Below are positions 38,528 through 47,364 of a stretch of 64,000 nt of DNA, one piece after another; positions within the stretch are counted from its first letter, which is position 1, and each line of letters opens with the position of its first letter. Where the stretch lies: contig NZ_CP065044.1 of the NCBI RefSeq assembly GCF_015689195.1, forward strand, positions 1,674,001 to 1,738,000. The letters are read 5' to 3'. Source of the stretch: Pectobacterium aroidearum (lineage in GTDB: Bacteria > Pseudomonadota > Gammaproteobacteria > Enterobacterales > Enterobacteriaceae). The position numbers and the translations under genes are program-made. The notes under the pieces are model-generated. The model did no database searches and was not told where the DNA came from. It saw only the letters and a program-made list of their open reading frames with translations.

Positions 38528-40696
38528 TCAGAAGGAGAATGCCGCGCCAATCGCGGTGCTGAAGCCGGATGCGGGAATACTTTCATGCGCTGTGGTGTAG
38601 CGCTTGTCCAACAGATTGTTCAGCGCCAGCGTGACCTGATACTGATTCTCGCTGCCGAAGGTGCTGGTGAACTCCAGATTGGCCGTTGCCCAGCCGCTGT
38701 GCTGGACAGCGGTATCTGCCGTTTCATCCTTCGCGCGTGAAGCCGCCCGGAGGTAGAGATCCGATTCCAGCTCCATGCGCTCGAACAGCGTGATGTTTTT
38801 GACCCCGACGCGGCCAGTCAAGGTGGGTTCCCCGGTACGATAGGTGCTGCGAGTCGGCAATTCCAGCTCACGGCGGATGATGTTGCCGTTAACGTAAGGC
38901 GACAGCGTCCAGCCGAGGTATTCCGCATACATCTCCATCCCGTACGTGGTTGCACGGTTGGCGTTGGCGTAATAGCGGCTGCTGCTGTCCGTGCTGCCGG
39001 AGCAGGCGGCGTTACCGGCGCAGTTAAGCGTGGTGATGTAGTCTCTGGCGCGCGAGTGGTAGACCGCGCTGTCCAGCAGCCAGCTGTCGTCTTTATAGCG
39101 CATGCCGACTTCATAATTGTCTGACTTTTCCGCTTTTAGATTGGCGTTGCCGTAAGTGGTGCTCCCACCCGCTGCGGTGTCGTAAAACTTATGCGTCAGG
39201 GTAGGGTAGACATATCCTTGTGCAAAGGATGCACGCAGTTGGATATTGTCGAAGCCGGAATAGCGCAGGCTGCTGGCGGTGACTAAGGTGCTGTCATTTT
39301 CCTTCGCGGCGGCAGATGTACTGTTGTTCGGCATCACCATGCCGTTCATTCTCACCGTACCTGTTTTCTGGCCACCGTAGGAGAGTGACTCCACCCAGTA
39401 TTGGCGAGCACCCAGCGTCCACGTCCAGTCCGGTGTTATTTTCCATTCGTCCTGTGCGAACAGCGCCCAGCTATTTTGCCGCCAGTGGTTATTGGATACC
39501 GAGCTGGGGTTAACCGACAGAGACGGTGTGCCCATCGGCGACAATGATCCCGTTACCCGGACATCGGAGAACGCGTTTTGCTTCACCACATCGGAGAGCC
39601 ATTGTCCCCCGGCAATCAGCGTATGATCGGTGAATGGCGTGATATCTGCCTGTAAGGTCAATCCCCGACTGGTCTGCTTGTCGTCGGTTCCCGTGCTCAT
39701 TGCCATTTTGCCCTGGTAAAGCGCCATGCTGTTATAGCGCAGCGGATTACCACTCTGCGACAGGTTGTTACGGAATTCGCGTTTGATATTTTGCTGGTAG
39801 GCATCCAGATGCAGGTTTTTCAGCACCTCGCCACCGATCTGCCAGTCATAAAACAGGCCGACCTTCTTTCTTTCCAGTTCAGGAATACGCACGCTGAAGC
39901 TGTCGTATTCAGTCGAATCGGTGTAGGTCTGCGTGCTGAGCTTGAAGCTGTCTAGCGACAGGCCGAATTTATGATCGCCAAGACGATAGCCGAGCCAGGC
40001 GGACTGCCCGCTGTTACGGAAGTGGGTATCCGGCAGTCTGCCATCCGGTGTGCTGCGGTTGCCCTGATCGCTATAGCTGCCGCTGAGGCGGTAATCAAAA
40101 TTACCGATAGAGCCGTAGGCTAAACCCGACTCCTGCCAGCCTGCGGTCGCGCTGTCATAAACGGCTTTGATTTTCCCGCTCAGCGGCTTGTCTCCGCCCT
40201 TGCGGGTAATAAAATTGATAACGCCGCCGATAGCCTGTGAACCATATAATACCGAATGTGGGCCTTTCACCACTTCGATGCGTTCGATATAAGAAGGATC
40301 AATTAATAATCCGAGGCTGTAATTAGGGCCGGCGCGTTGATAAGTAACTTCCTGTCCATCAATTAACACTAATACGCGTGAGGCTTCTTCGCCGCGAATA
40401 CGTATTTGTTTACGACCGGCCAATGCGGTATCGGTAATATCGACGCCGGGAATATCACGCAGCGCTTCGGCAATAGAATCGCCGGTATATTTACCCAGCT
40501 TTTCATTATCGATAACCTGCATCGTTACCGGACTTTCCCATAAATTCTGTTCCGTTCTCCCTGCACTAATAACGGTTATTTCATCGCTGTTTGTGGTCGA
40601 ATGATTTGTAGATGAATCGTTTGTGGCTGCATTAATTGCGCCGCTGTAAATAGCAGGCAGCATAAAGATAGCCCAGCGAGAGGTCTTTTTATTCAT
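38528..40696 (-). CDS. TonB-dependent haem receptor
   Basis: A 722-residue outer-membrane receptor. A signal peptide covers about residues 1-23, followed by a TonB-box-like DEITVISAG, a plug domain (VTMQVIDNEKLGKYTGDSIA, LVLIDGQEV, ERIEVVKGPHSVLYGSQAIGGVIN) and a 22-strand barrel ending in phenylalanine (AAFSF). Operon context with hmuT and divergence from hutWX make haem the likely ligand; the FRAP/NPNL haem-receptor motif is only loosely matched (NANLKAEKSDNYE). The ligand is therefore inference. A Fur-box-like sequence lies 20 bases upstream. Confidence 0.82.
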   Translation of the reverse strand: MNKKTSRWAIFMLPAIYSGAINAATNDSSTNHSTTNSDEITVISAGRTEQNLWESPVTMQVIDNEKLGKYTGDSIAEALRDIPGVDITDTALAGRKQIRIRGEEASRVLVLIDGQEVTYQRAGPNYSLGLLIDPSYIERIEVVKGPHSVLYGSQAIGGVINFITRKGGDKPLSGKIKAVYDSATAGWQESGLAYGSIGNFDYRLSGSYSDQGNRSTPDGRLPDTHFRNSGQSAWLGYRLGDHKFGLSLDSFKLSTQTYTDSTEYDSFSVRIPELERKKVGLFYDWQIGGEVLKNLHLDAYQQNIKREFRNNLSQSGNPLRYNSMALYQGKMAMSTGTDDKQTSRGLTLQADITPFTDHTLIAGGQWLSDVVKQNAFSDVRVTGSLSPMGTPSLSVNPSSVSNNHWRQNSWALFAQDEWKITPDWTWTLGARQYWVESLSYGGQKTGTVRMNGMVMPNNSTSAAAKENDSTLVTASSLRYSGFDNIQLRASFAQGYVYPTLTHKFYDTAAGGSTTYGNANLKAEKSDNYEVGMRYKDDSWLLDSAVYHSRARDYITTLNCAGNAACSGSTDSSSRYYANANRATTYGMEMYAEYLGWTLSPYVNGNIIRRELELPTRSTYRTGEPTLTGRVGVKNITLFERMELESDLYLRAASRAKDETADTAVQHSGWATANLEFTSTFGSENQYQVTLALNNLLDKRYTTAHESIPASGFSTAIGAAFSF

Positions 40697-40715
40697 GGCT
40701 TTTTCTCTGAAAAGT

Positions 40716-40742
40716 TAATGATTCTCATTTACGTTATCATTT
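40716..40742 (-). promoter_or_regulatory. Fur-box-like site before the receptor gene
   Basis: AATGATTCTCATTTACGTTA continues into TCATTT; read as tandem hexamers this matches the Fur pattern (NATAAT-type repeats) moderately well. It lies 20 bases upstream of the receptor ATG, where Fur-iron would block transcription. Confidence 0.55.
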
Positions 40743-41056
40743 GAGCGAGGGCGGCGATAATTAAATTTGAATGAATATTAAAAAATGTGACTGTAATCTC
40801 ATTTGTTATTAAATAAGGACTTGCAATATTTTATCGGTTGTTAAATTAACGAATTTTAATGTGGTGGTTTTTGTTTTCATTTATTTAACATTTAAAAGCG
40901 GAGCAAGGGATTAATGTTCTGAAAATAATGGAAAATAACCCTGTTTATTTACACCTGAGATTTTAAACAAAATAAGCAACTCGGTTAATTTAAAGAGAAA
41001 ATGACACGAAAAGAATAATCCGCCTCCTTTCGGCCTGCCGGGCAGGTTGCCAAATA

Positions 41057-41075
41057 AAAATAATTATCATTTAAT
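41057..41075 (+). promoter_or_regulatory. Fur-box-like site before hutW
   Basis: AAATAATTATCATTTAA at 41058-41074 matches the core of the 19-bp Fur consensus (GATAATGATAATCATTATC) well and lies about 30 bases upstream of the hutW start. Iron-repressed expression of the haem genes would be expected. Confidence 0.7.
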
Positions 41076-41104
41076 TTATTTTATTGATTATTTGGGGGCC
41101 GTTA

Positions 41105-42418
41105 ATGAACATCGATTTGACGCCGTATTATGCCGAGCCCGGTGAGCAGCCTTTTAGCGCCCGACGTATGGCAATGCCTTGGCGCAACCATGTGCCACTT
41201 TCACCAGAACAGATTCCGGCCGGTTGGCAGGCGCTGAAACAGCAAATCGTGCCTGCGCGTAAACGTCTGCTCTATTTGCATATTCCTTTCTGCGCGACGC
41301 ATTGCACGTTCTGTGGTTTTTACCAGAACAAACTGCGTGATGACAGCACGGCGACCTATACCCGCTACCTGTTGCAGGAACTGGCGATGGAGGCGGATAG
41401 CCCACTGCACCAGTCTGCGCCCATTCATGCGGTGTACTTTGGCGGTGGCACGCCAACGGCGCTGGCAGCCGATGAGTTGTCGCAAATTATTCGTGCGATC
41501 CGCACCTCACTACCGCTGGCGCCAGACTGTGAAATCACAGTTGAAGGGCGGGCGATGGATTTTGATGATGAGCGGATCGATGCCTGTCTGGATGCGGGAG
41601 CGAACCGCTTCTCCATCGGGATTCAGACGTTTGATACCCGCATTCGTCAGCGTATGGCGCGTACATCGGATAAACAGCAGTCAATCCGCTTCCTGGAACG
41701 CCTGTGCGAGCGAGACAGAGCCGCAGTGGTGTGCGATCTGATGTTTGGCCTGCCGGAACAAACGCCGGAAATCTGGCGAGAAGATCTGGCCATCGTCAGC
41801 GATTTACCATTAGATGGCGTCGATCTGTATGCGCTCAATCTGTTACCGACAACGCCGCTGGCGAAAGCCGCCGAAAACCAGCGTGTCGCATTGCCTGATG
41901 TGGTTGCGCGACGTGATTTCTATCGGACTGGCGCAGCGTTTCTGGCTGACGCTGGCTGGCACCAGCTCAGCAATAGCCACTGGGCGCGCACCACGCGTGA
42001 ACGCAATTTGTACAACCTGTTTATTAAACAAGGCGCGGACTGTCTGGCTATGGGGAGCGGGGCGGGCGGCAATATAAACGGGCAAGCCTACATGATGGAA
42101 CGCAGTCTGGAACGCTATTACCAGCAGATCGATCAGGGGCAAAAACCAATCATGATGATGACGCCAGCCAGTCCGACCGGGCCGTGGCAGCATCAGCTTC
42201 AGGCGGGGATTGAAGTGGGCCGCATCAAACTGCCTCAGTTGACCCAACATGCCCGTGAACTTCAGCCGTTACTTAGCCAGTGGCATCAGGCCGGGCTGAC
42301 CTGTGACGATTCCACCTGTCTGCGCCTGACCAACGATGGTCGCTTCTGGGCAAACAACCTGATGCAGGCATTACAACAAATTATCCCTCAGCTTAATGCC
42401 GAAGAGCATGCGCACTAA
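41105..42418 (+). CDS. hutW: Anaerobic haem-opening radical SAM methyltransferase HutW/ChuW
   Basis: A 437-residue HemN-like radical SAM protein (ChuW about 445 aa). The iron-sulfur motif is HIPFCATHCTFCGFYQN (CxxxCxxC) near residue 65, followed by AVYFGGGTPTAL near 115 and RFSIGIQTFD near 170. In E. coli O157 ChuW opens the porphyrin ring without oxygen to give anaerobilin and free iron. ATG 41105 has GGGGG upstream and matches the family start; the frame from 41084 overlaps the Fur region. It is first of a three-gene operon. Confidence 0.92.
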   Translation: MNIDLTPYYAEPGEQPFSARRMAMPWRNHVPLSPEQIPAGWQALKQQIVPARKRLLYLHIPFCATHCTFCGFYQNKLRDDSTATYTRYLLQELAMEADSPLHQSAPIHAVYFGGGTPTALAADELSQIIRAIRTSLPLAPDCEITVEGRAMDFDDERIDACLDAGANRFSIGIQTFDTRIRQRMARTSDKQQSIRFLERLCERDRAAVVCDLMFGLPEQTPEIWREDLAIVSDLPLDGVDLYALNLLPTTPLAKAAENQRVALPDVVARRDFYRTGAAFLADAGWHQLSNSHWARTTRERNLYNLFIKQGADCLAMGSGAGGNINGQAYMMERSLERYYQQIDQGQKPIMMMTPASPTGPWQHQLQAGIEVGRIKLPQLTQHARELQPLLSQWHQAGLTCDDSTCLRLTNDGRFWANNLMQALQQIIPQLNAEEHAH

Positions 42419-42432
42419 CCGGAGACGCAACC

Positions 42433-42933
42433 ATGACCATGACACTGAATGAATTACTGGCAACCAACCCTGATGGCACATTGGAAGAGATTGCCGGAAA
42501 GTACAATACCTCGCTGTTTGCCGTCGTTGAGGCTTTGCCTGCGGCGCAGCGTACGCTGGCGACGGGCGATCGTTTCGATCAGGTGTGGGACACAATAGCG
42601 ACCTGGGGTGAAGTGACGCTCATTAGCCATACGGCGGACGCAATTCTGGAATTCAAGAGTGAGCTGCCAACCGGTACGCATCGTCATGGTTACTTTAATT
42701 TGCGCGGCAAAAATGGCCTGAGTGGACACATCCGCGCGACGAGCTGTCAGCATATTGCGTTTATCGAGCGTAAGTTCATGGGGATGGACACCGCGTCCGT
42801 GGTGTTCTTTAATGCCAGCGGTGCGGCGATGTTTAAAATCTTCCTTGGACGAGACAGCCACCGCCAATTGCTGAGCGCTCAGGTTGAGGCGTTCCGCACG
42901 TTGGCGAGTGAATTACAACCGGAGCAGGTATGA
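42433..42933 (+). CDS. hutX: Haem carrier protein HutX/ChuX
   Basis: A 166-residue cytosolic haem-binding protein of the HutX/ChuX family (E. coli ChuX 164 aa). The N terminus (NELLATNPDGTLEEIAGKYN) is a short helical segment, the rest the split-barrel fold with FNLRGKNGLSGHIRATSCQHIAFIERKFMG-like strands. It hands haem to or from HutW or storage. It lies 14 bases after hutW and overlaps the next gene by four bases (ATGA). Confidence 0.92.
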   Translation: MTMTLNELLATNPDGTLEEIAGKYNTSLFAVVEALPAAQRTLATGDRFDQVWDTIATWGEVTLISHTADAILEFKSELPTGTHRHGYFNLRGKNGLSGHIRATSCQHIAFIERKFMGMDTASVVFFNASGAAMFKIFLGRDSHRQLLSAQVEAFRTLASELQPEQV

Positions 42934-43559
42934 CGTGGTTACTTTTCGGCGCGGGCAATGGGGTCGGCGCCTGTTTATTACAGCGTGCTATTGAGTGCGA
43001 GCAGACGGTCGTACTCGTCTTGCGCAATCCTGAACAGGCTAAACACTGGCGTGAGCAGGGGATGACGGTAGTGGAAGGCGATGCCTGCGATCCAGAAACG
43101 GTCGCAGAAGCCTGTCGTGTGGCAGGCCCTTCTGCCATTGTGGTATCGACAATGGGCGGCGGTACGGTAAATTATCAGGGGCACCGGACGGTGATCGATG
43201 GCGCAGAACAGGCGGGCATCAAACGTATGCTGCTGGTGACGTCGCTGGGCTGTGGTGATAGCTGGCCGCTGCTGTCGCCACGCGCCAGAGCCGCGTTTGG
43301 CTTCGCGGTACGTGAGAAGTCGCTGGCAGAAAGCTGGTTGCAAAGCAGTTCGTTGGATCATTGTATTGTGCGTCCTGGCGGTCTGCTGGACGTGGTGGCG
43401 ACGCACAATGCGCAACTGACGCAAGGCGCGGCGACGTTGGGACTGGTGTCCCGCTGGGATGTGGCGCTGGCGGTTGATCAACTGCTGCAACAGCCTGTGT
43501 TTGGCAATCAGATCTATAATCTGATTGATCCCGATCTCACCATGCCTGCCATTCCGTAA
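42930..43559 (+). CDS. NAD(P)-binding reductase, ChuY-like
   Basis: A 209-residue Rossmann-fold protein with the dinucleotide loop FGAGNGVGACLL at residues 5-16 and the SDR_a5/NmrA-like body (VVSTMGGGTVNYQGHRTVIDGAEQ, RMLLVTSLGC). In E. coli O157 ChuY, the third gene of chuWXY, reduces anaerobilin with NADPH. Position, size and overlap with hutX support the same role here. The end is followed by a hairpin at 43583-43609. Confidence 0.85.
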   Translation: MTWLLFGAGNGVGACLLQRAIECEQTVVLVLRNPEQAKHWREQGMTVVEGDACDPETVAEACRVAGPSAIVVSTMGGGTVNYQGHRTVIDGAEQAGIKRMLLVTSLGCGDSWPLLSPRARAAFGFAVREKSLAESWLQSSSLDHCIVRPGGLLDVVATHNAQLTQGAATLGLVSRWDVALAVDQLLQQPVFGNQIYNLIDPDLTMPAIP

Positions 43560-43582
43560 TCCCTACTGCGCCGTAATCTAAT

Positions 43583-43609
43583 GCTGTCGGGATACTCTCT
43601 CCCGGCAGC
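43583..43609 (+). terminator. Possible terminator of hutWX-chuY
   Basis: GCTGTCGGGA (43583-43592) pairs with TCCCGGCAGC (43600-43609), one G-U pair, seven-base loop, 24 bases after the operon. No T tract follows, so termination is uncertain. Confidence 0.5.
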
Positions 43610-43720
43610 AGACAAACTGTTATAGTCAATCTGTCGAAAACTGTATCTGTTATCTCTTATATGGCTATGTTCTAATCGACGCCAGCAGTGTTGTATTCCT
43701 TAAGCATGATGGTGACGACG

Positions 43721-44197
43721 ATGGACGAAGTAAAACGCCTTCTTACCGAAGAGATCGAATGCATTAACCGGGAAGAAAAACGCGACAATAAAATACGTTT
43801 CAGCCGTAAATTCATGCAGTCTCACCCTTATTTGTTTGCCGCGATGCTGGTGAGCTACGTGCCGGTCGCGCTCATCCTCTTTTATGCCTCTTATTTTGGT
43901 TTACCGTATCTGATCGGTTTTACCGTTTTCCTGCTGGTGATGACGCTGGCACTTTCGATGGATATTAATCCAACCTATCGCTTTGAAGACATTGATACCC
44001 TGGATTTACGTGTGTGCTATAACGGCGAGTGGTTTACGATCCGCCACGTATCGCAGGACACGCTGGATCAGCTGCTACGCAATGAGCAAGTGCCGCCCGC
44101 GGTGAAAGCGGGGATAGAGAAAATTCAGCGGACGAAAGGCGACGTAGATTTTTATGACGTTTTCTCTCTGGCCTATCGTCAACAGCCTTCTGCCTGA
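43721..44197 (+). CDS. ylaC: Inner-membrane protein YlaC
   Basis: A 158-residue protein close to E. coli YlaC (156 aa). It begins MDEVKRLLTEEIECINREEK, has two adjacent transmembrane helices around residues 38-80, and then the conserved YRFEDIDTLDLRVCYNGEWF and DFYDVFSLA segments in a cytoplasmic tail. The function is unknown. ATG 43721 follows GGTG and matches E. coli; earlier ATGs at 43706 and 43709 are possible. It appears to be a single gene. Confidence 0.88.
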   Translation: MDEVKRLLTEEIECINREEKRDNKIRFSRKFMQSHPYLFAAMLVSYVPVALILFYASYFGLPYLIGFTVFLLVMTLALSMDINPTYRFEDIDTLDLRVCYNGEWFTIRHVSQDTLDQLLRNEQVPPAVKAGIEKIQRTKGDVDFYDVFSLAYRQQPSA

Positions 44198-44218
44198 ACG
44201 ATATAAAACAGCCTTCCT

Positions 44219-44361
44219 GTATACCCTAAATAATTTGAGTTTCAGGGCAAAACGTTAACGTTTTGAACAACGCGAAGCGTTAATCCTTTAGGGCGAGGCA
44301 TACACAAGTGTGCCGAGCCGCGTAGCCAACGTATAGGCAACTTGAAGTATGATGGGTATAA
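44219..44361. repeat. ERIC-derived element lacking the core
   Basis: A 143-bp element, inverted relative to the other copies, bounded by GTATACCCTAAATAATTTGA and CAACTTGAAGTATGATGGGT. It lacks the AAGTAAGTGACTG core of ERIC. Its middle matches the insert of the 37485 copy: conserved CTCGGC, GCCTCGCCCTAAAGG and GTTCAAA linkers (minus strand) between hairpins AAAACG/CGTTTT (44249-44264), AACGC/GCGTT (44269-44281) and GGCA-CAC/GTG-TGCC (44297-44314). It follows ylaC by 21 bases. Confidence 0.8.
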
Positions 44362-44709
44362 AATAACGGCTATTTATATTCCCTCTATTTATCATCACAA
44401 TAAGAAACTTTTATTATTCCTTTTTTTCTTGCGGATCGCTTATCCGACAAAGGTAAATCCTTACCAAACCAAATGTTATAGAAATTTTATTTTCTTATTA
44501 AGAAAGTGCAATATGATTGTGACCCTTTAAAAAGCATCTACGCTATTAAGTGGGGTGGAAACGATATATCCAGCATATTTATGCGGTTTCTCGACCCACA
44601 TTCTCGCTTTTCTAAAACACTAACGTAATGCATTCCTTTCTCCATCATCGTGTTAGATGTGGGGTAAATGATGTGAAGATAAGGTTTGCTCGTATTGATG
44701 GAATTTTCT
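44362..44709. other. AT-rich spacer before the PQQ dehydrogenase
   Basis: A 348-bp AT-rich spacer. A 62-codon frame (44342-44530) begins inside the repeat, has no ribosome-binding site and looks spurious. The promoter of the downstream dehydrogenase should be here, but no convincing -35/-10 pair or operator was found. Confidence 0.4.
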
Positions 44710-47139
44710 ATGGCAAAACCATTTGTGTCCAGGTTGCAGGGTATCTGGCTGCTGATCTTGGGGTTAATCGTAACGGCGATAGGCGCTTTCTTCGCCTATT
44801 ATGGCGCCAAACTGATTGGTTTGGGGGGGAGCGCCTATTTTCTGGTCTCCGGTTTAGTACTGTTGATTTCCGGGGTACTTCTCTGGCGTAAAAGCGTCTT
44901 AGGCGCTTATTTGTACGGTGCCGTATTGTTAGGAACCGTTATTTGGGCATTGTGGGATGTAGGCCTGGATTTTTGGCCTCTGGTATCGCGTTTGCTTACG
45001 CTGGCAGGGATCGCCATTCTGGTTGCACTGTCATTGCCTCTCTTGCGTAATTCAGCGGGCAAGCAGACGAGTTGGCGCACCGCAGGGCTTTCTGCGGGCG
45101 TGCTGGCGCTGGCCTTTGTTGCCACAGTTGGCGGGATGTTTGTTCCCCATGCGCCAGTACCGTCTTCCGGTGCTCAACTGCCGCTCGTCCCTGTGAAACC
45201 GGGTGAAGAGCAGCGTGACTGGAGCAATTACGGTAACACTTCTGGTGCGTCGCGTTTTGTCGCCTTGGATCAGGTCACGCGTGATAACGTGAAAGATCTC
45301 CAGGTCGCCTGGACGTACCGTACTGGTGATGTGCCGCAAAGTCCGGGCGGCGGCGGTGCTGAAGATCAGCAGACTCCGCTGCAAGTGGGTAACCGTTTAT
45401 TCCTGTGTACGCCGCATAACAACATCATTGCTGTGGATGCCACAAGTGGCGAACAGCTGTGGAAAACGGAAATCGGCGCGCACCAGAAAAAGTGGATGCG
45501 CTGTCGTGGTCTTGCCTATTTTGATGCCACACAGCCGCTAGTGCAGCCCGATCTTCCAGGATCTACACCGGTTGCTCAGGTTTCAGTACCTGCAGGCGCG
45601 GTTTGCCAGCGTCGTATCCTGATGAATAGCGTGACGCCAGAGCTGATCGCCGTGGATGCGGACACCGGGGCATTTTGCCCAGATTTTGGCACAAATGGCC
45701 GGGTGGATCTCAGCGATCACATGGGTAAAGGTAGCGACAAAGGGCAATATTATCCGACGTCAGCGCCCACATTGGCAGGGACGACTATCGTCATTGGCGG
45801 CAGGGTCGCGGATAACGTCAGTATCGATATGCCCGGCGGTGTCGTTCGCGGGTTTGACGTGATTACCGGGAAATTACGCTGGGCATTTGATCCTGGCAAT
45901 CCGCAGGAGACGACAGAACCAGCACAAGGTCAGAACTATACGCGTTCGACGCCTAACGTGTGGGCGCCGATGTCCTACGATCCGCAGTCAAATACGGTGT
46001 TCATGCCGACGGGAAGTGCCGCCATCGATTTATGGGGCGTCAAACGTAGCGATCTGGATCGTAAATTTGGTGCGTCAATGGTGGCGGTGGATGCCTCCAC
46101 GGGGCAGGTCAAATGGGTCTATCAGACGGTTCACGATGACCTGTGGGACTTTGATGTGCCGATGCAGCCTTCTTTCGTTAATTTCCCCAGCGAAAATGGC
46201 AAAAACGTACCCGCGTTAGTGTTCGGTACCAAAGCCGGTCAACTGTTCGTTCTCGATCGTGCGACCGGTAAACCGTTGACTAAAGTTGAAGAGAGAAAGG
46301 TTGAGCAGGGAGAAATCCCGAACGAAGTCTATTCGCCAACTCAGCCTGTTTCCGTTGGTATGCCGCAGATTGGTGCAGATGTCCTCAAAGAGTCTGATAT
46401 GTGGGGAGCGACGCCGTTTGACCAGTTGCTCTGCCGCGTCCACTTCAAATCTAAACGTTACAATGGGCTGTTTACCCCGCCGGGTCACGATCCGTCACTT
46501 AACCTACCTGGCTCTTTAGGTGGCATGAACTGGGGCGGATTATCTACCGATCCGGTGAATAACTACCTGTTTGTCAACGATATGAGAGTGGGGCTTGAGG
46601 TTCAACTCGTACCGACATCGGCAGAGGATAAAGGTAAGAAAAGTGATGGTAACGAAGCGGCCAGCATTGATCGTCCGGTACCGCTGGATGGCACGCCGTA
46701 TTCGGTTAATGCGAAAGTTCGATTCATGTCGCCTATTGAAATTCCTTGCCAGAAACCGCCTTTTGGCACGCTGACGGCAGTGGATTTAAAAACGCAGAAA
46801 ATCGCCTGGCAGGTTCCCGTTGGTACAGTGAAAGATACGGGGCCTTTCGGTATTAAGATGGGATTACCTATTCCGATCGGTATGCCGACGATTGGCGGCA
46901 CGCTCGCGACTCAGGGCGGTCTGGTATTCATCGCCTCAACGCAGGATTACTATCTGCGTGCCTTTGATAGCGCGACCGGTAAAGAAGTATGGAAAGCCCG
47001 ACTGCCAGTAGGAAGTCAGGCTACACCTATCAGCTACAAGTCTCCGGTTGATGGCAAGCAGTACGTCGTTATCTCGGCTGGTGGTGCACGTAACTCACCG
47101 GACCGTGGTGACTATGTGATTGCCTATCGGTTACCGTGA
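44710..47139 (+). CDS. Membrane-bound PQQ-dependent (glucose/quinate-type) dehydrogenase
   Basis: An 809-residue quinoprotein related to E. coli Gcd (796 aa) and to quinate/shikimate dehydrogenases. Residues 1 to about 140 hold five transmembrane helices; the rest is an eight-bladed periplasmic propeller with W-motifs such as AVDATSGEQLWKTEIG and DWSNYGNTSGASRFV. VHDDLWDFDVPMQPSF and SAGGARNSPDRGDY are typical active-site and end segments. It would oxidise a sugar or cyclic polyol in the periplasm and pass electrons to ubiquinone. No pqq biosynthesis genes are in the window. ATG 44710 follows ATGGAA; ATG 44698 is possible. Confidence 0.88.
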   Translation: MAKPFVSRLQGIWLLILGLIVTAIGAFFAYYGAKLIGLGGSAYFLVSGLVLLISGVLLWRKSVLGAYLYGAVLLGTVIWALWDVGLDFWPLVSRLLTLAGIAILVALSLPLLRNSAGKQTSWRTAGLSAGVLALAFVATVGGMFVPHAPVPSSGAQLPLVPVKPGEEQRDWSNYGNTSGASRFVALDQVTRDNVKDLQVAWTYRTGDVPQSPGGGGAEDQQTPLQVGNRLFLCTPHNNIIAVDATSGEQLWKTEIGAHQKKWMRCRGLAYFDATQPLVQPDLPGSTPVAQVSVPAGAVCQRRILMNSVTPELIAVDADTGAFCPDFGTNGRVDLSDHMGKGSDKGQYYPTSAPTLAGTTIVIGGRVADNVSIDMPGGVVRGFDVITGKLRWAFDPGNPQETTEPAQGQNYTRSTPNVWAPMSYDPQSNTVFMPTGSAAIDLWGVKRSDLDRKFGASMVAVDASTGQVKWVYQTVHDDLWDFDVPMQPSFVNFPSENGKNVPALVFGTKAGQLFVLDRATGKPLTKVEERKVEQGEIPNEVYSPTQPVSVGMPQIGADVLKESDMWGATPFDQLLCRVHFKSKRYNGLFTPPGHDPSLNLPGSLGGMNWGGLSTDPVNNYLFVNDMRVGLEVQLVPTSAEDKGKKSDGNEAASIDRPVPLDGTPYSVNAKVRFMSPIEIPCQKPPFGTLTAVDLKTQKIAWQVPVGTVKDTGPFGIKMGLPIPIGMPTIGGTLATQGGLVFIASTQDYYLRAFDSATGKEVWKARLPVGSQATPISYKSPVDGKQYVVISAGGARNSPDRGDYVIAYRLP

Positions 47140-47178
47140 TACCAAAGGAGCGGTATCGCCGTTGAAGCGGTAGAGATG

Positions 47179-47208
47179 AAAGGCCACCTGTCATTGAGGT
47201 GGCCTTTT
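47179..47208 (+). terminator. Terminator after the PQQ dehydrogenase
   Basis: AAAGGCCACCT (47179-47189) pairs with AGGTGGCCTTT (47197-47207) with a seven-base loop; four T residues follow the stem side. It is 40 bases after the stop codon. Confidence 0.85.
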
Positions 47209-47364
47209 ACTATCCAGCATATGACTTGGATAGGAATCGTATTACGTTAGTGCTACGTTCGTAGGAGATGCTGCGCGTCGTGTTCTTGTTGTTTTTTGAC
47301 GGGTGGTTTTTCAGCCGAATGATTTTTCAAACTTGTGATTTTTGAATACGGGCAGAACAGGACG

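Larger units (their letters stand above)
40697..41104. promoter_or_regulatory. Divergent haem-cluster control region
   Basis: This 408-bp AT-rich region separates the receptor and hutW. It contains a Fur-box-like sequence next to each gene (listed separately). No gene is seen in it. The middle part (40760-41020) is very AT-rich and holds no motif I could name. Confidence 0.6.

Noticed and set aside
44342-44530. 62-codon plus-strand frame before the PQQ dehydrogenase
   Set aside because: It starts inside the ERIC-derived repeat, is low in complexity and has no ribosome-binding site.
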